This document shows, piece by piece, positions 60,234 to 64,000 of a DNA stretch of 64,000 nucleotides. The position numbers and the translations under genes are program-made. The stretch is from Streptococcus sp. 29887 (GTDB taxonomy: Bacteria; Bacillota; Bacilli; Lactobacillales; Streptococcaceae), in the NCBI RefSeq assembly GCF_032595075.1, contig NZ_CP118735.1, positions 338,001-402,000 on the forward strand, given 5' to 3'. Position 1 is the stretch's first letter, and every line of letters begins with the position of its first letter. A model generated the notes under the pieces. The model worked only from the letters and a program-made list of their open reading frames with translations. It was not told the DNA's origin and searched no databases.

Positions 60234-60950
60234 ATGGGACGTAAATGGGCCAATATTGTAGCCAAGAAAACCGCAAAAGACGGTGCTAACTCAAAAGTTT
60301 ACGCCAAATTTGGTGTTGAAATCTATGTAGCAGCGAAAAAGGGTGACCCAGATCCAGAAACAAACTCAGCGCTGAAATTTGTTATCGACCGTGCTAAGCA
60401 AGCGCAGGTTCCAAAACACATCATTGACAAGGCCATTGACAAGGCAAAAGGAAACACAGACGAAACTTTCGTAGAAGGTCGTTACGAAGGCTTTGGACCA
60501 AACGGTTCTATGATTATCGTTGATACCTTGACATCAAATGTAAACCGTACGGCAGCTAACGTGCGCTCTGCTTTTGGTAAAAATGGCGGTAACATGGGTG
60601 CGTCTGGTTCCGTATCATTCATGTTTGATAAAAAAGGCGTAGTTGTCTTTGCTGGTGATGATGCAGATGCCATCTTCGAATTGCTTCTTGAAGCAGATGT
60701 GGAAGTCGATGACGTAGAAGCAGAAGACGGCACAATCACTGTTTATACAGCACCAACTGATTTGCACAAGGCAATCGTGGCACTTAAGGAATCAGGTATT
60801 GAAGAGTTTAACGTTACTGAACTTGAAATGCTCCCACAATCAGAAGTATCACTTGACGGGGACGACCTGGCAACATTTGAAAAACTCTACGACGCCCTCG
60901 AAGACGACGAAGATGTACAAAAAATCTACACGAATGTAGATGGGTTTTAA
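60234..60950 (+). CDS. YebC/TACO1 family translation/transcription factor
   Basis: 238 aa, three-domain YebC protein: [37 protein letters not shown]-terminus, [27 protein letters not shown] and [13 protein letters not shown]. The NxxR-type second group is seen in Firmicutes. YebC proteins have been described as DNA-binding regulators and, more recently, as ribosome-associated factors that help proline-rich translation. RBS TAGGAGG. Confidence 0.95.
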   Translation: MGRKWANIVAKKTAKDGANSKVYAKFGVEIYVAAKKGDPDPETNSALKFVIDRAKQAQVPKHIIDKAIDKAKGNTDETFVEGRYEGFGPNGSMIIVDTLTSNVNRTAANVRSAFGKNGGNMGASGSVSFMFDKKGVVVFAGDDADAIFELLLEADVEVDDVEAEDGTITVYTAPTDLHKAIVALKESGIEEFNVTELEMLPQSEVSLDGDDLATFEKLYDALEDDEDVQKIYTNVDGF

Positions 60951-60955
60951 TATAA

Positions 60956-60979
60956 AAAAAGTGCTGGTAGCACTTTTTT
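60956..60979 (+). terminator. Terminator of yebC
   Basis: AAAAAAAGTGCT-GGT-AGCACTTTTTTT, perfect stem. Confidence 0.9.
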
Positions 60980-61251
60980 TATATTAAAAGGTTGGAGATT
61001 GGAACTGCCGGTAGGCAGTTTTCTTTATGCTCAAAAGTCCGGGGGACAGTCATTTTTATTAAAAGGTTGGAAATGAGAACCAGCGGAAGCTGGTTTTCTT
61101 TTTATCGAGAAATCTACTAGCACTTTTTTTATATTAAAAGGTTGGAGATTGGAACTGCCGGCAGGCAGTTTTCTTTATACTCAAAAGTCCGGGGGACAGT
61201 CATTTTTATTAAAAGGTTGGAAATGAGAACCAGCGGAAGCTGGTTTTCTTT
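60968..61251. repeat. Tandem 150-bp duplication containing four further terminator hairpins
   Basis: Two 134-bp copies (60968-61101 and 61118-61251) separated by 16 bp; they differ at only two positions. Each copy contains two similar modules starting ATTAAAAGGTTGGA: one ends in AACTGCC-GGYA-GGCAGTT-TTCTTT, the other in AACCAGC-GGAA-GCTGGTT-TTCTTT. In total there are five stacked hairpins including the yebC terminator. Confidence 0.9.
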
Positions 61252-61277
61252 GAAGCCTTAAATCTAGGAGAACTCTA

Positions 61278-61493
61278 TCACTCTTCATCATCCACATATT
61301 CCAAAATATCCCCTGGTTGGCAGTCTAGGATGCGGCAGATGTTCATCAAGGTATTAAAACGAATACCTTTTGCCTTGCCTGTCTTGAGAATGGACAGATT
61401 GGCTTCGGTGATGCCAACTTGCTCTGCTAGGTCCTTGGAAGTCATTTGTCGGTCTTTGAGGACTTTGTCTAAGTTTACGCGAATCATTTCCAT
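61278..61493 (-). CDS. XRE-family HTH regulator (YozG type)
   Basis: 71 aa. Start ATG 61493 comes one base after the stop of the preceding gene; longer in-frame starts overlap that gene. Single Cro/CI HTH: VNLDKVLKDRQMTSKDLAEQVGITEANLSILKTG, then IRFNTLMNICRILDCQPGDILEYVDDEE. Short regulators of this kind pair with DUF2975 membrane proteins and probably control their joint promoter. Confidence 0.88.
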   Translation of the reverse strand: MEMIRVNLDKVLKDRQMTSKDLAEQVGITEANLSILKTGKAKGIRFNTLMNICRILDCQPGDILEYVDDEE

Positions 61494-61494
61494 A

Positions 61495-62019
61495 TCAGAT
61501 AAACTCACTGTTCTCAGTTGCTAATTGTTGCCCCTTTTGTATTAAGGTCCAGACAAAATAAGTTGCGAAGAGGAAGAGGGCATTGAGGATGAAATCTGAC
61601 CAACGCAGATTGAGGAAGTTGGTTGGTCCAGTAGCATTTGTCAAGGCAATCAAGCTGGTTAGGCAAAATTGTCCAGCAGTCAAGACGAGCAAACTGATGA
61701 AGAGTTTCTGATAAAGTTCCAGACTAGCTGAAGCGAAATAATCTTCTTCCAGAAGCAATTTACATAACTTTTGAAGCAAGTGAGCAATGTGACTGAGTAC
61801 CGCCAAGATGATTAAGATTAATCCACTTGTTAAAAGGATGAGCCAAACACTAATCTGGTCAATGGGTTTGTTAAAGGTGTATTCCCAAGAGCCTATCACA
61901 AATGAGTCGCCTCTGAAACCAGCCAGGCTAAAGAAAATATTGCCTGCAATTAATAAATAGAAGAAGAAACGAACACAACCAGCTAATAGTCCAGTTGTTT
62001 TGAGTAGATTGGTTTTCAT
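61495..62019 (-). CDS. DUF2975-like membrane protein
   Basis: 174 aa with four predicted membrane segments (about residues 10-32, 48-75, 105-128, 140-162). The family is of unknown function and is nearly always followed by an XRE regulator, as here. RBS GGAGG on the minus strand 7 bp before ATG. The regulator is coupled to its stop codon. Confidence 0.75.
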   Translation of the reverse strand: MKTNLLKTTGLLAGCVRFFFYLLIAGNIFFSLAGFRGDSFVIGSWEYTFNKPIDQISVWLILLTSGLILIILAVLSHIAHLLQKLCKLLLEEDYFASASLELYQKLFISLLVLTAGQFCLTSLIALTNATGPTNFLNLRWSDFILNALFLFATYFVWTLIQKGQQLATENSEFI

Positions 62020-62034
62020 AGCAAACCTCCGATT

Positions 62035-62103
62035 ATTATTGTTTTATGATAATATTATCTGTAAAATTATTATAAAACAATAATTTTTGAAATGCAAGCG
62101 TTT
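62035..62103 (-). promoter_or_regulatory. Promoter and palindromic operator of the DUF2975-XRE pair
   Basis: Minus strand: TTGCAT, 17 bp, TATAAT (-10 about 62073-62078). A 13-bp perfect inverted repeat ATTATTGTTTTAT (62035-62047) / ATAAAACAATAAT (62072-62084) covers the -10 box, as expected for autorepression. Confidence 0.65.
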
Positions 62104-62195
62104 TTTTAAAAAATTTATTTTTTGTGTGACTGAGAAAGTTTGTAGTATTATCTAGTTATAATAGATAACTATAACCATCCCTAGAAAATAGCTAT

Positions 62196-62224
62196 TTGAA
62201 AGCTTGTAGCTTTTCTGATATGAT
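62196..62224 (+). promoter_or_regulatory. Promoter of the SAM-hydrolase operon
   Basis: TTGAAA (62196-62201), 17 bp, TATGAT (62219-62224). Confidence 0.75.
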
Positions 62225-62251
62225 AGAACAGTATCATTTTTAGGAGGAGCT

Positions 62252-63100
62252 ATGTCAAATAATTTACTTGTTTTACAATCGGACTTTGGTCTAGTAGATG
62301 GTGCCGTGTCAGCTATGATTGGTGTGGCTCTTCAGGAGTCACGTGACCTAGTTGTTCACAACCTGACCCACGATATTACACCTTACAATATTTTCGAAGG
62401 CTCTTACCGTCTTTTTCAGACAGTTGAATATTGGCCAGAAGGCACGACATTTGTATCTGTTGTTGATCCAGGAGTAGGCTCTAAGCGTAAAAGTGTGGTG
62501 GCTTTGACGGAACAAAAACACTATATCGTTACCCCGGATAACGGAACGCTTTCTTTCATCAAGAAACATGTGGGCATTAAGGCTGTTCGTGAAATTTCAG
62601 AAGTGGCCAATCGCCGTGCCAATACGGAGCATTCCTATACTTTCCATGGTCGTGATGTTTATGCATACACAGGTGCAAAATTAGCCTCAGGTCATATCAG
62701 TTTTGAAGAAGTTGGACCAGAGTTGCAGGTGGCAGATATTGTTGAAATTCCAACCGTTCCGACAGAAGTTGGACAAGACTTTGTCAAAGGAGCTATCGAC
62801 ATCTTGGATGTTCGCTTTGGTTCACTATGGACCTCAATCACGCGTGAGGAATTTTATACCTTGAAGCCGCAATTTGAGGACCGTTTTGAAGTGACCATCT
62901 ACAACAACGACATGTTGGTCTACCAAAACCAAGTGACCTATGGCAAGTCTTTTGCGGATGTCCGCATCGGTCAACCCCTGCTCTATATCAATTCACTCTA
63001 TCGAGTGGGCTTGGCCATTAACCAAGGATCCTTTGCCAAGGCCTATAATGTCGGTGTCGGTCAAAACTGGCATATCGAAATCAAACGCATTAGTAATTAA
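62252..63100 (+). CDS. SAM hydroxide adenosyltransferase (DUF62/SAM hydrolase)
   Basis: 282 aa. [20 protein letters not shown] (conserved Asp), [32 protein letters not shown] and TPDNGTLSF are signatures of the family that includes fluorinase and chlorinase; the ordinary members hydrolyse SAM to adenosine and methionine. There is no evidence of the halogenase-specific loop. RBS TAGGAGGAG. It is followed 20 bp later by a UPF0397 transporter component, a widely conserved pairing. Confidence 0.92.
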   Translation: MSNNLLVLQSDFGLVDGAVSAMIGVALQESRDLVVHNLTHDITPYNIFEGSYRLFQTVEYWPEGTTFVSVVDPGVGSKRKSVVALTEQKHYIVTPDNGTLSFIKKHVGIKAVREISEVANRRANTEHSYTFHGRDVYAYTGAKLASGHISFEEVGPELQVADIVEIPTVPTEVGQDFVKGAIDILDVRFGSLWTSITREEFYTLKPQFEDRFEVTIYNNDMLVYQNQVTYGKSFADVRIGQPLLYINSLYRVGLAINQGSFAKAYNVGVGQNWHIEIKRISN

Positions 63101-63120
63101 AGAAAATGAAGGAGAATTTT

Positions 63121-63666
63121 ATGAAAAATAATTCTATCAAAACTGTCGTAGCTACCGGTATCGGTGCTGCCCTCTTTGTTGTCATTGGCTTGCTAATCAA
63201 CATTCCTACTTTTGTTCCAAATACTTCAATTCAGCTCCAATACGCTGTTCAGGCACTTTTGTCAGTTGTATTTGGTCCAGTAGTTGGCTTTTTAGTAGGT
63301 TTTATTGGCCATACGCTTAAAGATTCGTTGACATACGGACCTTGGTGGTCATGGATTTTAGCCTCAGGAGTAGTAGGATTGGTTATTGGCTTTGCAAAAA
63401 ATCGTCTTCGTGTTAAGGAAGGGATTTTTGAAGGAAAAGATATTGTAGTTTTCAATATCTTCCAAGTAGTTGCTAATGTTATTGCCTGGGGAATTATCGC
63501 TCCAGTATTGGATATTGTTATCTATAGTGAAGCAGCAAATAAGGTATTCACTCAGGGCTTGGTAGCTGGAGTTGTCAATAGTATTACAATAGCCATTGCT
63601 GGTACTATTCTTCTTGGAGTTTATGCTCGTTCGCAAACGAAAACAGGTAGTTTGTCAAAAGATTAA
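63121..63666 (+). CDS. UPF0397 family ECF transporter S component
   Basis: 181 aa with five to six membrane segments: [70 protein letters not shown], and two C-terminal segments. RBS AAGGAG. UPF0397 proteins are predicted substrate-binding S components of energy-coupling-factor transporters; coupling with a SAM hydrolase suggests a substrate related to adenosine, methionine or a derived vitamin. No dedicated ATPase gene follows within the window. Confidence 0.88.
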   Translation: MKNNSIKTVVATGIGAALFVVIGLLINIPTFVPNTSIQLQYAVQALLSVVFGPVVGFLVGFIGHTLKDSLTYGPWWSWILASGVVGLVIGFAKNRLRVKEGIFEGKDIVVFNIFQVVANVIAWGIIAPVLDIVIYSEAANKVFTQGLVAGVVNSITIAIAGTILLGVYARSQTKTGSLSKD

Positions 63667-63718
63667 GAACTTTCACGAACAGGACTATCAAAAATAGAAT
63701 AAAAACCGAATGTTACTA

Positions 63719-63750
63719 TCAACCTAGAAATTTTCTAGGTTGATTTTTTT
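63719..63750 (+). terminator. Terminator of the SAM-hydrolase operon
   Basis: TCAACCTAGAAA pairs with TTTCTAGGTTGA, followed by seven T. Confidence 0.88.
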
Positions 63751-63822
63751 GAGAAAGATATTGACAGTATGATATAATAAAATAAAAGAATAGAAATTAT
63801 CAGATGAAGGGAGGGGTGATGT

Positions 63823-64000
63823 ATGGCTTGGACAGAAGAAAATCTAACTCCCCTTATTCATTCTATTCTCAATCCAGGCGAGGAGATTTTAACCATTTAT
63901 CAGTCTGGAACGACAGATTCTATATATATATGTGTTTTGTGGAATACGATTTATTACAAGGTCTTTCGCATCAGTAATCATCCATCTACCTCAAGCTACA
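63823..64000 (+). CDS. Unidentified protein, N-terminal part
   Basis: Begins MAWTEENLTPLIHSILNPGEEI at ATG 63823 after GAAGGGAGGGG and stays open to the window end (59 codons). A -10-like TATAAT is at 63773-63778. The visible part has no signal peptide and alternates hydrophobic and polar residues (DSIYICVLWNTIYYKVFRI). I do not recognise it. Confidence 0.6.
   Translation, partial: MAWTEENLTPLIHSILNPGEEILTIYQSGTTDSIYICVLWNTIYYKVFRISNHPSTSSY

Noticed and set aside
62100..62250. preQ1 or SAM riboswitch upstream of the SAM-hydrolase gene
   Set aside because: Only a short leader follows the predicted start site; none of the class-specific conserved sequences was found.
63761..63778. TTGACA close to TATAAT before the last gene
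   Set aside because: The boxes are only 6 bp apart, so they cannot form one promoter.

Overview
The window is a low-GC Firmicute chromosome segment, almost certainly Streptococcus and most likely Streptococcus suis. The evidence is a histidine-triad (Pht) surface protein behind an AdcAII/Lmb-type zinc lipoprotein, a very large LPXTG-anchored subtilisin of the SspA type, ClpL with CtsR operators, a streptococcal CodY, and the 16S-tRNA-Ala-23S-5S-tRNA-Asn-tRNA-Glu arrangement.

Layout. 1-8.6 kb: surface/virulence block (end of adcAII, pht, sspA). 8.7-13.3 kb: housekeeping genes rpoE (delta), pyrG behind an attenuator, tRNA-Leu, fba and rpmB. 13.3-19.2 kb: a complete rRNA operon driven by three tandem promoters, with a further promoter-like site in the 23S-5S spacer. 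19.2-28.9 kb: recG, asparaginase (reverse), HAD phosphatase, MazG-like protein, a complete IS1182-family element whose left end supplies the last codons of the MazG-like gene, a universal stress protein (reverse), an aminotransferase, codY and a nicotinamidase-like gene. 29-32.3 kb: gatCAB. 32.3-36.1 kb: galR (reverse) divergent from galKT. 36.2-43.8 kb: a DMT exporter, cutC, an unknown gene, and the conserved yqeG-yqeH-yhbY-nadD-yqeK-(isochorismatase)-rsfS-yqeM ribosome-assembly/NAD cluster.

43.8-49.5 kb is the most irregular part. A 646-aa membrane protein of unknown function and a membrane-anchored KAP-type P-loop NTPase, both AT-rich, lie among core genes (yqeM, tmcAL, a TipA-like merR, a short peptide deformylase). 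The 646-aa protein carries an E...D...QxK signature reminiscent of Mrr-like nucleases followed by a glycine-rich membrane segment. These two genes are the best candidates for an undescribed, possibly defensive, function.

49.5-64 kb: a roughly 600-bp regulatory region with five CtsR-type boxes, a repeat and an aborted 8-codon reading frame before clpL; malQ-glgP under a MalR/CcpA-type operator; a GntR regulator divergent from an endonuclease/exonuclease/phosphatase gene and a glucose/maltose-type PTS permease, with a striking inverted repeat between them; yebC followed by a tandemly duplicated array of intrinsic terminators; a DUF2975-XRE pair; a SAM hydrolase (DUF62) with a UPF0397 ECF S-component; and the start of an unidentified gene.

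Many operons start at textbook promoters (TTGACA-17-TAGAAT type) and end at clear intrinsic terminators, so transcription units can be drawn with fair confidence. Start sites were moved downstream of the longest reading frame where a Shine-Dalgarno sequence or family N-terminus required it.
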